From an uncultured Ignavibacteriota bacterium (GTDB taxonomy: Bacteria; Bacteroidota; Ignavibacteria; UBA10030; UBA8401): a stretch of DNA of 64,000 bases. Both the position numbers and the translations under genes were made by a program. Of the stretch, positions 45,565 through 56,916 are shown one piece after another. The stretch spans positions 205,008 to 269,007 of the forward strand of contig CAIOTF010000015.1 in assembly GCA_903861125.1 (NCBI GenBank), in the 5' to 3' direction. Position 1 is the first letter of the stretch; the number at the start of each line of letters is the position of its first letter. The notes below the pieces were generated by a model. That model was not told where the DNA came from. It saw only the letters and a program-made list of their open reading frames with translations, and did not search any database.

Positions 45565-46683
45565 ATGAAAATAGTCATCCTCATCGCTGTTCTTTTCCTC
45601 TCTTCCTGTTCCAATAAACCCGGACCTTCCCCCGCAAAGACACTTCCCGATTCTCTCCATTCGAAGAACAAATGGATCGAGCGCTCATACCAGATCGGTA
45701 AACAATTCTATAACGTCTATTCTCCGGGATGGGAAGGGGCCAACGGTGCCATTGGTGATGCGTATCTGTTCAGAATGACGAATGATTCCTCCCTGCTGAA
45801 GCGGTACCTCTATCAATTCGATCTCAAACAAATGGTCAATGGAACCTGGGTTGACGACCGCGCATGGATTTGTCTTGCCGAACTCTACTGGTGGGAATTC
45901 TCCGGACGGAAACAAATGCAATGGGTAAATGATGCCGCCCATCGTTATGTGGATGCGCGAAACGAAGGACGCTTATCAAGCCATGAAGGATTTTTCAGTT
46001 GGTATAATTATCCACCGAACGCAGATGTCAACGAACAGATCATCACCAATAGCAATATGAACCAGATGGTGAGCGTTGCTTGCAAATTATTTGAAGCAAC
46101 CGGTGACCGGAGATTTCTGGACGACGCATTGAAAGTATGGAACGGCGACGGCAAGACACCCGGGATTGAAAAGATATTCTATCGCGGCAACGGTATATGG
46201 CAGGGAAAAGGCGGACTTGCGGCTTTTGGTAAACAACTGCCGTGGGAATCAGCAAGTTATTTATCCGTTTTGTCATCATTGTACCATGCCACAAAGGATC
46301 CCAAATATAAAACGATCGCCATCGCGTCCGCAAAACACATCCTTAATCCGAAGAACAAATGGATCGATTCTACCGATTGTTATCAGATCAATATGGATGG
46401 CAACGGCGCGTTCGTTCATTTTTTACTGGATGCATATGAAACGGCGCCTGATGAATTGCCGGAAATTCCTGTGATGGTGGAGAAAATGCTCGAACATGTC
46501 TGGACGAACAATCATGGCAGGGCAACAGTACAGCTCCACCGCGAATATGACCACGCCATCCGCAATGGATGGAATCCGCACGGCGGTGAGGATGGATACG
46601 GAGTTGATCAGATCGGCACGGTTCACGCTCAATCGCAGGCGTTACGCGCTTTCGCCGTATTCGCTTATTATAAAAATAAATGA
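45565..46683 (+). CDS. Six-hairpin glycosidase-like lipoprotein (GH76-like)
   Basis: 372 aa, ATG 45565. The lipobox FLSSC (Cys near residue 15) indicates lipid anchoring. The rest is alpha-helical with repeated aromatic motifs (WVDDRAWICLAELYWW, YNYPPNAD, GGLAAFG) typical of (alpha/alpha)6 enzymes. An adjacent pair of acidic residues in VDDRAW sits where GH76-type mannanases carry catalytic aspartates, although assignment is tentative. Possible alternatives are GH88/GH105 or epimerase-like folds. It likely acts on oligosaccharides at the cell envelope. Confidence 0.65.
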   Translation: MKIVILIAVLFLSSCSNKPGPSPAKTLPDSLHSKNKWIERSYQIGKQFYNVYSPGWEGANGAIGDAYLFRMTNDSSLLKRYLYQFDLKQMVNGTWVDDRAWICLAELYWWEFSGRKQMQWVNDAAHRYVDARNEGRLSSHEGFFSWYNYPPNADVNEQIITNSNMNQMVSVACKLFEATGDRRFLDDALKVWNGDGKTPGIEKIFYRGNGIWQGKGGLAAFGKQLPWESASYLSVLSSLYHATKDPKYKTIAIASAKHILNPKNKWIDSTDCYQINMDGNGAFVHFLLDAYETAPDELPEIPVMVEKMLEHVWTNNHGRATVQLHREYDHAIRNGWNPHGGEDGYGVDQIGTVHAQSQALRAFAVFAYYKNK

Positions 46684-47135
46684 TTGTGTCGTTGCGCTGA
46701 ACGCATGTTATTGCAAGGTTCTCATCTTAACTTCTCACTAGCATAAAAGGCCAAAGAACCGGTATCAGGAACTATGCTGCAGGTCAGTAGTTGTTCATGC
46801 TGAGCAAGTGTCGCAATCCAATATTATCATTCTTCTGCCAACGGTATCCTCGGGTGGTGCCCCCCATTGAACAATAAATCGGGACTTTCTCAGATAAACA
46901 AAAATTGCGACACGCGCCGAAGCATTGTCATTCGTTAACCTTACAGCATTGGGTTTAGGGAGTCAGTTGGACGTGTTCAGGGAGTAGGTTCCGTAATTTA
47001 TTACACTCATGGCTCAACGTAGTTTATCCCGCCAAAGACGGACTCGCCATGACAGCCCGTAACATTTACAGAAAATTATTGTCACCACGAGCCCCGATAT
47101 ACATCGGGGTAAACTCCAACAAGGCGTGACAGCAG
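46684..47135. other. Intergenic region without a recognisable gene
   Basis: 452 nt between convergent genes. A small hairpin, CCCCGAT/ATCGGGG at 47092-47108, and a fragment of a REP-like motif (CATGCTGAGC, near 46796) are the only structure I see. No credible reading frame. Confidence 0.55.
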
Positions 47136-47657
47136 CTACAGCATTGTTATCGCCTGAGCAATCAAATGGTTCAGGTACACCATCGGTAAATACAGAACTA
47201 AGCCGGCTATAATACAATTACGCAATACAGCATCCGTCACAGTTCCTTCCTGCCTCACTCTGTTGAACAAATACACCGAAAAAGGAAGATTGCACGCAAG
47301 CGCCGTAACCACTCCCGGATTATACATCCCCAGAACAAACACACCGCCGATATGCGGCATAAATGCATTCCAAAAGATGATCGATTGAAGTGTCAGCAAC
47401 ACAGCGTTCTTACGTTGTGCCGGCACGCCGCGGCGGCAAAAATAGGTCAACAGGAACGGCACAACGGTAACGAGGATAAGTGAAAGGTATAATTGTTTCG
47501 GCGAGAATTGCAGTTCATCCATCAGCCAGACTTTTTCCCGCAGTTCCCACAGATGAACGGACATCCACTGCGGCATCGTCAGCGCTTCTTCACAGTTATG
47601 GATCGCGAGGACAACAGGAATGTACCACCATAACCGTTTCATGTCGGGTGCTGTCAT
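47136..47657 (-). CDS. HXXEE-domain membrane protein
   Basis: 173 aa from ATG 47657 (a GTG at 47675 is possible). The motif HNCEEA near the N-terminus matches the HXXEE family of integral membrane proteins, whose His and Glu residues may bind metal. About five hydrophobic segments follow, with conserved-looking HIGG and NLPFS motifs. The function of this family is unknown. It is convergent with the glycosidase gene and downstream of the endonuclease terminator. Confidence 0.8.
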   Translation of the reverse strand: MTAPDMKRLWWYIPVVLAIHNCEEALTMPQWMSVHLWELREKVWLMDELQFSPKQLYLSLILVTVVPFLLTYFCRRGVPAQRKNAVLLTLQSIIFWNAFMPHIGGVFVLGMYNPGVVTALACNLPFSVYLFNRVRQEGTVTDAVLRNCIIAGLVLYLPMVYLNHLIAQAITML

Positions 47658-47683
47658 GTAAGAATATACAAACACATTCTTTC

Positions 47684-47717
47684 ACAAAAAAATAATCCCG
47701 TCACATCGGACGGGATT
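47684..47717 (-). terminator. Terminator of endonuclease gene
   Basis: AATCCCGTC (47694-47702) and GACGGGATT (47709-47717) form a 9-bp stem. On the minus strand it is followed by a T-run (47685-47691), 27 nt after the endonuclease stop. Confidence 0.9.
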
Positions 47718-47743
47718 GTAATATTCACGGCAAAATAACGTTG

Positions 47744-49144
47744 CTACTTTATCAGCGTCAGTTTCATCAATTGTGATCTTCCTCCCGATGTAAGCCTGGC
47801 AAGATACATTCCGCCGGAAAGATCATGCGCCGCAAACTGTACATGGTTCCGCATCCCGGCCGCTGCTTCACCGTTGAACAGCGTCGCCACTTTCTGTCCG
47901 AGCATATTGAATATTGTTAACGTGGCTTGTCCGGTAGAAGGTACCGTAAATTCAATATTCGTTGTCGGATTGAATGGGTTCGGATAATTCTGCATCAGCA
48001 TGAACATCTTCGGCATTTGCGCGTCCGGTGATTGTACATCAGCAACGCCTGAAGTTTTGAACGTTACAACCGTATCTTTCATAACAACGTTGTTGATGCT
48101 TTTAAGATTTAGTATTTGCAGCATATATGTTGTCCCGGATGACAACGCAGGAACCGTTAGCAATAATTTTGAAACATCGTTATTGATTCCCCATGCAACA
48201 CCGGTCGGATTGCCGATTGCATTATTAATCACAAAATTATTTTTGTTCACGGAAACAGTGGAATCGGTATATCGCGATAAATCAACAATCAGTGTGGTTG
48301 ATGTAGGATTGGCAACCGACACAACCGACGGCGCCATCGCTGTTTGCCATATTTCCGCGGCAAATTCCGGATGATCAATAAATGGATTTCTGTTCTTTTG
48401 AATACCGAAAATGGCATTGTTCCGGTTTATTTCTTTCGTACTTACCGTATCCAGAACATGCCACGAGAACAACAGATTTGCATACCAGGGTAACAGATCA
48501 GCTTTGCTAGTACCGTCACTTGCCGACCAGCCTGCATCCTCGGTATAATAGCGGACCGACATATAGAAATGTCCTCGCGCAAGATCCCCTTTGTATTCCG
48601 TAATCGGTTCAAACACGATGCCGATGTATCCGGGAAAAGTATTTTGTCCAAGTTTGCTGCCATTTTTCGAGGTCCATGTAGGGGCAGACACATTTCCATA
48701 ATTGTAATTATTTCTCATCCCGTTCACCTTCCCATCCGTCGGGAAAAGATGGAAAAGATCGGAATACATAGGCGTAAGATCATTAAACCAGCTCTTGGGC
48801 CAAGAATGCTCTCTGTTGTAGCAATCACCTTCCACACTGTAGTTTCCGCATTGGTTTGTTGTGTAGGTAAATTCATACGGAGGTGTTCCGCCCGGTATAT
48901 CGGAATACATATCCCACACTTTGCCGTTTGATTTTTTGTCGGTCGTTTGAAAATGGGTCCACAAAGCATCGTACGTTACGGATGTATGTCCTTTAATAAT
49001 ATTATGCAGCGCTAAGCGCAGATCCGTTCCGGATAATTTGTAGGCGGATTCATAATAGTCGGTCTCGGGCTGCTGCTGCACAAGTGTGGTTTGAGCAAAA
49101 ACACTTATGGTGCCGATACAAAGAGCAATAATTATTTTTTTCAT
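47744..49144 (-). CDS. Secreted endonuclease I-family nuclease with T9SS sorting domain
   Basis: 466 aa from ATG 49144, where the signal peptide MKKIIIALCIGTISVFAQ starts. The endonuclease I core contains YNREHSWPKSWF, with the catalytic His, and LFHLFPTDGKVN, plus GHFYMSVRYY. A beta-sandwich domain follows (about 270-375), then a T9SS sorting domain of a slightly different subtype (QNYPNPFNPTTNIEF, ending MKLTLIK). It should degrade extracellular DNA or RNA, feeding nucleotides to the secreted nucleotidases. It lies 16 nt downstream of the hydrolase gene at 49161. Confidence 0.9.
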   Translation of the reverse strand: MKKIIIALCIGTISVFAQTTLVQQQPETDYYESAYKLSGTDLRLALHNIIKGHTSVTYDALWTHFQTTDKKSNGKVWDMYSDIPGGTPPYEFTYTTNQCGNYSVEGDCYNREHSWPKSWFNDLTPMYSDLFHLFPTDGKVNGMRNNYNYGNVSAPTWTSKNGSKLGQNTFPGYIGIVFEPITEYKGDLARGHFYMSVRYYTEDAGWSASDGTSKADLLPWYANLLFSWHVLDTVSTKEINRNNAIFGIQKNRNPFIDHPEFAAEIWQTAMAPSVVSVANPTSTTLIVDLSRYTDSTVSVNKNNFVINNAIGNPTGVAWGINNDVSKLLLTVPALSSGTTYMLQILNLKSINNVVMKDTVVTFKTSGVADVQSPDAQMPKMFMLMQNYPNPFNPTTNIEFTVPSTGQATLTIFNMLGQKVATLFNGEAAAGMRNHVQFAAHDLSGGMYLARLTSGGRSQLMKLTLIK

Positions 49145-49160
49145 GAACACTTCTTTTATG

Positions 49161-50732
49161 TTAGTTAAATGGGACAGGCATTTTTGTCGTTTCAACCGGT
49201 ATCACTGTTTGTTCGCTTTCGTTTCCCATACGGTCTACTGCAGAAACGGCGATCCTTTTCAAGGTTTCAACGGTTTCGTCAATTTTTATCTCTCCGCCCC
49301 GTTGTCGTGTTTCTTTTCGTGCAATTCTGGAAAGCGGCGCAGTAAACGTGCTGTCGTTCATATTGATAATAGTATAATTCCAAACAGTATTGTACTGATA
49401 ATAAACAACAGTCCGGAAAACATCATTACTGTTTTTATGTGATATCGTAATCCGGATAGTATCATTCGCAATGGCCGATGATGCAACAGGTGCGGTTGGC
49501 GCTTCATTATCAAGCCATGGCGACGAAGGCACAATCGCCTGTTTTTGGTACGGTCCGTTCCGTAAAACAGTGTTGAGCATGCTGCTGTCGCGCATGAATG
49601 ATTTCATACTGAAATGAACATGCCCCGGACCCTCGGGAACAAATCCGCGCGTGATCATAATCTGGTTGAAGATCTCATCCGCTGTTTTTTCGTCTCTCGG
49701 TTTAGTAATGATCATACCCGGCCACAGATTCCTTTTCATCGTATTTTCTTTCGCCCACCATCCGAGCAGCACCGGAAAACTCTGAGGGATCTGATTCACC
49801 GGCCAATAGAGCTGTGGTGTCCAGTAATCCACCCAGCCGTTGTTCAGCCAAAGCCGCGCGTCGGCATAGAGCATATTATACTGATCATATCCTGCAATGG
49901 AGGGAGGATTTTTAGGCCGCCAAATTCCAAAAGGACTCAGTCCGAATTTAACATTCTTCTTTTCTGCTTTGATTCCTTTGTACACCCGTTCGATAAATGC
50001 GTTCACGTGCGACCGTCTCCAATCCTCACGCGATGTTGAACCGTCCTTCTTCTGAAATGCCGCCCAATTTTCATCGTCGGGAAATTTACCATCGTTGTAC
50101 GGATAAAAATAATCGTCAAAGTGGATCCCGTCCACATCATACCGTTTTACCACATCCATCACAACAGCGTACGAAATATCCTGCACCTCTTTGCTCGAGG
50201 GATCAAGCCAGTACATTCCGTCGTTGATCTTTTTTGCAATATCCGGACGCCGCCGAACAATGGAAGAATCGCTGATACCGGTTCCCTTTGTTAAGAGCGC
50301 TCGGTACGGATTGAACCACGCATGAAGTTCTATCCCCCGTTTATGCGCCTCATCAATCCAAAATTGTAGCGGATCATAGAATGGTTCGGGCGCTTTTCCC
50401 TGCGTTCCCGTTAGATACGATGACCATGGCTCCAACGCACTTGCATACATCGCATCACAATGCGGCCGCACTTGAAACACCACAGCATTCATATTCATTG
50501 CCGCAACGGTGTCGAGAATGGCAAGCGCTTCACGCTGCTGATCTTCCGTTGAAAGGCCCGGTTTGCTCGGCCAGTCAATGTTCCCCACCGTAGCAACCCA
50601 TACGCCGCGGAATTCCCTCTCCGCTTTGGGCATCTCGGTTTGCGGCTCTTGAATTCTGCTGATAATGCCGCATCCTGAAACGATGAGTAGGGATAACAAA
50701 ATAGTGAACGTAACGCGAAATGGTATGGTCAT
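49161..50732 (-). CDS. GHL10-family glycosyl hydrolase-like lipoprotein (YngK/DUF187)
   Basis: 523 aa, ATG 50732. Lipobox LIVSGCG near residue 20. The TIM-barrel domain shows the family signature EFRGVWVATVGNIDWP, HAWFNPYRA, and DGIHFDDYFYP, whose acidic residues are candidate catalytic ones, with YWTPQLYWP near the barrel end. A fibronectin-like C-terminal domain follows. Members are thought to act on peptidoglycan-related or other glycans. The endonuclease gene follows 16 nt later, so they may share a transcript. Confidence 0.9.
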   Translation of the reverse strand: MTIPFRVTFTILLSLLIVSGCGIISRIQEPQTEMPKAEREFRGVWVATVGNIDWPSKPGLSTEDQQREALAILDTVAAMNMNAVVFQVRPHCDAMYASALEPWSSYLTGTQGKAPEPFYDPLQFWIDEAHKRGIELHAWFNPYRALLTKGTGISDSSIVRRRPDIAKKINDGMYWLDPSSKEVQDISYAVVMDVVKRYDVDGIHFDDYFYPYNDGKFPDDENWAAFQKKDGSTSREDWRRSHVNAFIERVYKGIKAEKKNVKFGLSPFGIWRPKNPPSIAGYDQYNMLYADARLWLNNGWVDYWTPQLYWPVNQIPQSFPVLLGWWAKENTMKRNLWPGMIITKPRDEKTADEIFNQIMITRGFVPEGPGHVHFSMKSFMRDSSMLNTVLRNGPYQKQAIVPSSPWLDNEAPTAPVASSAIANDTIRITISHKNSNDVFRTVVYYQYNTVWNYTIINMNDSTFTAPLSRIARKETRQRGGEIKIDETVETLKRIAVSAVDRMGNESEQTVIPVETTKMPVPFN

Positions 50733-50901
50733 GAGAATCTCACTTTCATCATCATCGGTTTGCTGAAATAAGTAGCAGAGCTGTTGAACAATAAGGTACC
50801 ACCGATTACGCCAAGTTCAAAATTAAAAAGGAGTAATGATTCCACACTGTTCACTGCACAGAAGCAGTTCGGACATCAGCAAATGTTGCACTTGTTTTCG
50901 G

Positions 50902-50941
50902 CGAAAAAAAAAGTCCCGTGTATCAGTAATACACGGGACTT
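50902..50941 (-). terminator. Terminator of transhydrogenase operon
   Basis: AAGTCCCGTGTAT and ATACACGGGACTT pair over 13 bp around a 5-nt loop (50911-50941), followed on the minus strand by a run of T. It lies 29 nt after the pntB stop. Confidence 0.92.
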
Positions 50942-50969
50942 GAATAAAATTGCCGCTTATGACAGAACT

Positions 50970-52345
<1,376 letters not shown>

Positions 52346-52349
<4 letters not shown>

Positions 52350-52642
52350 GACTTCCTCTCCTTCTTCTTAAACATCTTCAGCATACGCTCCGTGATCATG
52401 AATCCGCCGACGACATTGATCGTTGCTGCCGTAACTGCAACAAATCCGAGCAGATGACTGATATCGGAATTCACTCCTCCACCGGCAACACCGGCGGCAA
52501 CCAGTGAACCGACAAGCGAAATACCCGAGATCGCGTTGGTAGCGGACATCAGCGGCGTGTGCAGGGTCGGTGTGACCTTTTTAATAATCTCAAACCCGAC
52601 GAATCCCGCCAAGATGAGAATGTAGATTAATTCTATTTGCAT
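52346..52642 (-). CDS. pntAB: NAD(P) transhydrogenase subunit alpha, membrane part
   Basis: 98 aa, ATG 52642 with AAGGAG upstream. It has three to four membrane helices with GFEIIKKVTPTLHTPLMS, the conserved start of this domain. In E. coli the same sequence is fused to the soluble alpha part; here it is a separate subunit, as in many other bacteria. It forms the proton channel with PntB. Confidence 0.96.
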
Positions 52643-52708
52643 GGTTTCTCCTTAAAAGATCTGAATATATACGATGCCGTTCTGTCGGCATCATCTGTAA
52701 TTACCGTT

Positions 52709-53842
52709 TTATTTTTTTTTGGGGACAAATGTCGTGTGAACGATATTCCCGCCGTGCGTGATCAGGCAGCTCTTGATGATCTCATCATCGAGTTTCAGGT
52801 CGAACTGCTTTGTCTCTTTGTTCCAGAATTCCTCGAGCAGGTTATACAGATTGTTGGAATACATCAGGCTTGCGTTCATTGCAACGCGCGCCGGCATGTT
52901 CTTCATTCCAATAATCTTCACTCCATTCTGGACAACGGTCTTTCCGGCAACGGATCCTTCAACATTGCCACCCGTTTCAACGGCAAGATCCACAATAACG
53001 CTTCCCGGTTTCATCGCGGCCACCATTTCTTTGGTCACGATGACGGGCGCTTTGCGTCCGAACACCTGCGCAGTGGTAATAACAACGTCTGCCGCAGCGC
53101 AATATTGTTTCATCACGTCGCGCTGTTTTTTCAATTGCTCTTCCGTCAATGCCTTTGCATAACCCTGAGCGGTCTGTCCTGTTTCACCAAGATCGACCTC
53201 CACGAATTTTGCGCCGAGCGATAGAACATCAGCCTTGGCAATCGGCCGCGTATCAAACGCATCAACCTTTGCACCGAGGCGTTTCGCCGTTGCGATTGCT
53301 TGAAGTCCGGCCACACCTGCTCCAATAATAAATACTTTTGATGGCTGTATCGTACCGGCAGGCGTCATCATCATCGGGAAGATCTTTTGGATGTGATTTG
53401 CCGCCACAATCACCGCCGCATATCCTGCAAGGCTCGCCTGCGAACTCAGCGCATCCATTTTTTGTGCGCGTGTTGAACGCGGTATCATTTCCATGGAAAT
53501 GGCTGAAATATTTTTCTTGGCAATCTCCGCAATCAGTTTCGATTCATTGAACGGATCGAGATAACTGATATGGATGGCCCCTTTTTTCAGCAGCGACAGT
53601 TCTTTCGATTCCGGTTTACGCAGCCGGAGGACGATATCGCCCTTTGCAAGTAGTTTTTTCCGGTCGGTCACTATGGCCGCACCGGCTTTTTTGTATTCGT
53701 CATCGGTGATTCCAAGGGTTGCACCAATCCCTGATTCTACAGAGATTGAAGCTCCTTTTTTCACCAACTTTTCAACTGTTTGCGGCAGCATCGGCACGCG
53801 TTCTTCAACAGTCGAATTCTCTTTGGGAATAGATATGATCAT
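52709..53842 (-). CDS. pntAA: NAD(P) transhydrogenase subunit alpha, soluble part
   Basis: 377 aa, ATG 53842. N-terminal alanine-dehydrogenase-like domain (IPKENSTVEERVPMLP) and an NAD-binding Rossmann motif VFIIGAGVAGLQAIATAKRL (about 168-190), with VEVDLGETGQTAQGYAK-type loop downstream. It catalyses the NAD(H) half of transhydrogenation. It begins 10 nt after the stop of the phosphoesterase gene, so the four genes may form one operon. Confidence 0.97.
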   Translation of the reverse strand: MIISIPKENSTVEERVPMLPQTVEKLVKKGASISVESGIGATLGITDDEYKKAGAAIVTDRKKLLAKGDIVLRLRKPESKELSLLKKGAIHISYLDPFNESKLIAEIAKKNISAISMEMIPRSTRAQKMDALSSQASLAGYAAVIVAANHIQKIFPMMMTPAGTIQPSKVFIIGAGVAGLQAIATAKRLGAKVDAFDTRPIAKADVLSLGAKFVEVDLGETGQTAQGYAKALTEEQLKKQRDVMKQYCAAADVVITTAQVFGRKAPVIVTKEMVAAMKPGSVIVDLAVETGGNVEGSVAGKTVVQNGVKIIGMKNMPARVAMNASLMYSNNLYNLLEEFWNKETKQFDLKLDDEIIKSCLITHGGNIVHTTFVPKKK

Positions 53843-53852
53843 AATGTTTTCA

Positions 53853-56090
53853 CTATGGTTGTTGTGTAGGGGTTACTATGATTAATTCATTTAATGGTAC
53901 AATATTTATTTTCGCTGTGTACGGGGTCGCATCCGGTATTGACTGAAACACACGGTACATCGGAACGGCACCGGCATCATGTTGTGTCATCGGAGGAATT
54001 CCGAGAATCAATTCCATCGTTCGCAGCACCGATGTAGTTGTGTACTGAGTATGATCGACTGATCCCCTTTTGATGTACGGACTGATCGCCAGCACGACTG
54101 AGCGATGAGCGTCAACATGATCCTGACCGCCATTTGCACTACTTTCCAGAACAAAGATGATCGATGTTTTCCAATATGAGCTGTGAGAAATCCGCTCGAC
54201 AATCTTTCCCAACGCAAGATCATTATCGGCAACATACGCATTTTGTGTCCTTTTGCCGGCCAACTTACCGCCGGTATGATCGTTCGGCAGCCGTATCATA
54301 GAAAATTGCGGCAGCGAATCACCCTTCTCGTAAGCATCAAATTCTCTCATCCATGCCGATACTCTGGTAGTATCATAATAATCCGGATCCCATCCTCGGT
54401 AGATCGGAGATGTGCAATCAAATAATCCCGGTGCAAGTGGAATAATCTCACCTCGCTGCGATGCTTCCTCGTCTATGAACATGCCGTAATTTCTCACTGA
54501 CCGTTTGCTCTTTCGTATGGCATCCCAAATGTACCTGCTCTTCGGAGTGGCAATCCCCTCCCGTTCAAAATCAAACTCTCCGCCTCTTCGTCCGTACAAG
54601 GTCGGAACCGTCTTTTCAGTATAGTCGGTGGAATAGGCCGCCGTACTCCATTGCATTCCGTTCACGCTGTTCTGGCCGTTCACATAAAAATTATCGAACA
54701 ACGCAAACTCTTCCGCAAGCGCATGATGATTTGGTGTAACACTCTTGCCGTATTTAACAAATGCAGAATCTCCGTTGCCGTTTTTTACATCACCAAAAAT
54801 ATCATCATACGATCGCAATTCTTTTACGATATAGAAAACATGTGTAAGAGGGGACTGCTGTTCACCGGAGCGCGGAATGGGATTTTCAGCATTCCATTCC
54901 GGAAAGTTCTGCTCGCGGGTGTAAGGATTGTTTGTCAGGACTCTTGCAGTAAATTGTTTCAATTCTTGTTCGGAAGGAATCGGAATGAATGACAACGTCC
55001 CTTTCAAATGATCGAACGGATTGACCTTGTTAATATTTTTCCCGGAAGACTCTCCACGGCCGTTGGCAACGATAAGCAAAGAATCAACACATTGCACCGC
55101 CGTAGGATACCAACCAGTCGGTATAAATCCTTTAGTTTTTCTCTTCCCTTTGGCAGCGAAATCCACCACCGCTATGGCATTATTGTCCGCCAACGCAACA
55201 TACAAGGTAGAATCGCCTTTCCCTAATGCAAGAGCATTGGGTGTACTTCCAACTGGAGAATTTTGTTGTAATGCCACATCGATCGTTTCCTCAGCAGTGA
55301 GCGTTTGCAGGTTGATCACCGAAACGGTATTCTCCCCCGAATTCGCAACAAACAAGTGCATCCCTGCACTGTCCATAACCATCGCCGAAGGATGATGCCC
55401 CGTTTCAATTTCCTGAATTTTGACAAGATCGTCCGAACGAACGATGGAAATTTTCCCGGCGCCCCACTCACTCACATACACACGTTTCCGTTGCTCGTCA
55501 AGTAAGCATGTGTACAAGGGGGATTTGAATTCCAATGTTTTTTCAATCGTATTATCGTATGCGTCCAGCTTATAGAGTGCCGGCCTCATTTTCGTTACGG
55601 CAAAAATCTTATTGCCTTCGGTGTTCACTGCCAACCCCGTCGGCGATACGTATGCGGCCGGAGCTTCTTCCGCCAGTTTGATCGAATTAAGAAACCACGC
55701 GGAATCATTCTTAAAACCGTATCGGTATACTTTATTATCGTTCCCTGCCGTTACAAAAAAATAGTCGCCGAACGGACCCCATGCCGCTCCCATCCACGAT
55801 TTTCTGATCGATAAAGTCTGTCTTACGCTCTGCGTAACAACACTGACCACCGAAAGTGTTTGTTGATAGTATCCGCTATTCACAATGATTAACGATCGTT
55901 TGTCGGGAGAAAGGGCCATGCCAAGAGGAAAATCACCCAGGGGTATAGACCGTCCTGCGGGAGTAATTTCATGTCCGCCGGGAATCCACAGATGACCGGG
56001 ATGTACATTTTGTGGTGATTGTTTCAGAGTAGTAATTGAAGAACAACCAAAAAGAAAGACACAAAATAAACAGAGTAAGTGTTGTCTCAT
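53853..56090 (-). CDS. Lipoprotein with YVTN propeller and phosphoesterase domain
   Basis: 745 aa from ATG 56090, chosen because a lipoprotein signal begins there (LLCLFCVFLFGCSS). Residues ~50-380 form a YVTN-type seven-bladed beta-propeller (repeats with VVNSG, VANSGENTVSVI, VALADNNAIAVVD). The C-terminal phosphoesterase domain (about 430-740), of the alkaline-phosphatase superfamily type seen in phospholipase C, includes VFYIVKELRSYDDIFGD, PNDHTGG and SSANGGQDHVDAHRS. It likely hydrolyses phosphodiesters at the envelope. Its position directly before pntAA is probably a chance operon. Confidence 0.88.
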   Translation of the reverse strand: MRQHLLCLFCVFLFGCSSITTLKQSPQNVHPGHLWIPGGHEITPAGRSIPLGDFPLGMALSPDKRSLIIVNSGYYQQTLSVVSVVTQSVRQTLSIRKSWMGAAWGPFGDYFFVTAGNDNKVYRYGFKNDSAWFLNSIKLAEEAPAAYVSPTGLAVNTEGNKIFAVTKMRPALYKLDAYDNTIEKTLEFKSPLYTCLLDEQRKRVYVSEWGAGKISIVRSDDLVKIQEIETGHHPSAMVMDSAGMHLFVANSGENTVSVINLQTLTAEETIDVALQQNSPVGSTPNALALGKGDSTLYVALADNNAIAVVDFAAKGKRKTKGFIPTGWYPTAVQCVDSLLIVANGRGESSGKNINKVNPFDHLKGTLSFIPIPSEQELKQFTARVLTNNPYTREQNFPEWNAENPIPRSGEQQSPLTHVFYIVKELRSYDDIFGDVKNGNGDSAFVKYGKSVTPNHHALAEEFALFDNFYVNGQNSVNGMQWSTAAYSTDYTEKTVPTLYGRRGGEFDFEREGIATPKSRYIWDAIRKSKRSVRNYGMFIDEEASQRGEIIPLAPGLFDCTSPIYRGWDPDYYDTTRVSAWMREFDAYEKGDSLPQFSMIRLPNDHTGGKLAGKRTQNAYVADNDLALGKIVERISHSSYWKTSIIFVLESSANGGQDHVDAHRSVVLAISPYIKRGSVDHTQYTTTSVLRTMELILGIPPMTQHDAGAVPMYRVFQSIPDATPYTAKINIVPLNELIIVTPTQQP

Positions 56091-56299
56091 TAAACCAATG
56101 ATATTATCAGAATATAATCTATAATATAGCAATCTTCTCATCGGTGAGCAAGGTGAAGATTGCGACTTTAATTTGCCTTTGTTGAAACTCATTTGGGATT
56201 TTGCTAAGTTATTGCGGTTAATTTTTTCACATCAACGTAACTTGCACGCTCACAGCAGGCATTATCACGGTGACGGCGGGCAGGCGGTCAATAGAACGA

Positions 56300-56896
56300 A
56301 TGTTTCCAATCATCTCCGCGGTCTTTCAACAAGATCCTCGTCATAAGGAATTTGAACAGCAAACACTCCCCCATATGGAGGTGCTGTATAACTATGCCCT
56401 TCGTATGACCGGAAATACTGAGGATGCAAAGGATCTGCTTCAGGAGACATTCTTAAAGGCGTATCGTTTTTGGAATAAGTTCGAACAAGGAACGAACTTG
56501 CGGGCGTGGTTGTTTAGAATAATGAAAAATACATATATCAACCTCTACCGGAAAGAATCAAAGGAACCGGATAAAGTTGATTATGAAGAGATAGAAGGCT
56601 ATTACAACCTCATCCGTGACCAGAACAGCGATGACAACGACCTGCAGCAAAGAATGTTCGGACAGTTGCTCGATGATGATGTTTCAAAAGCACTTGAATC
56701 TTTGCCGGAAGAGTTCAGAACAGTGGTGATACTTTGCGATATTGAAGGATTGGCGTACGAAGAAATAGCTGAATTCCTGCAAATTCCGGTCGGAACAGTC
56801 CGTTCCCGACTGCACCGCGGAAGAAAATTGCTGTATGCACGGTTATATGATTACGCACAACAACGCGGATTCATCAAAAAAGGAACAAATGAATAA
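56300..56896 (+). CDS. ECF-type RNA polymerase sigma factor
   Basis: 198 aa from ATG 56300; a GTG at 56270 would add ten residues. Sigma region 2 reads YALRMTGNTEDAKDLLQETFLKAYRFW and LRAWLFRIMKNTYIN. Region 4 contains LPEEFRTVVILCDIEGLAYEEIAE and VGTVRSRLHRGRKLL, the DNA-binding helix. It directs RNA polymerase to a stress regulon. The gene downstream encodes its probable anti-sigma factor, with 20 nt between. Confidence 0.95.
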   Translation: MFPIISAVFQQDPRHKEFEQQTLPHMEVLYNYALRMTGNTEDAKDLLQETFLKAYRFWNKFEQGTNLRAWLFRIMKNTYINLYRKESKEPDKVDYEEIEGYYNLIRDQNSDDNDLQQRMFGQLLDDDVSKALESLPEEFRTVVILCDIEGLAYEEIAEFLQIPVGTVRSRLHRGRKLLYARLYDYAQQRGFIKKGTNE

Positions 56897-56916
56897 ATTG
56901 GTACAAAGGTAGTCTT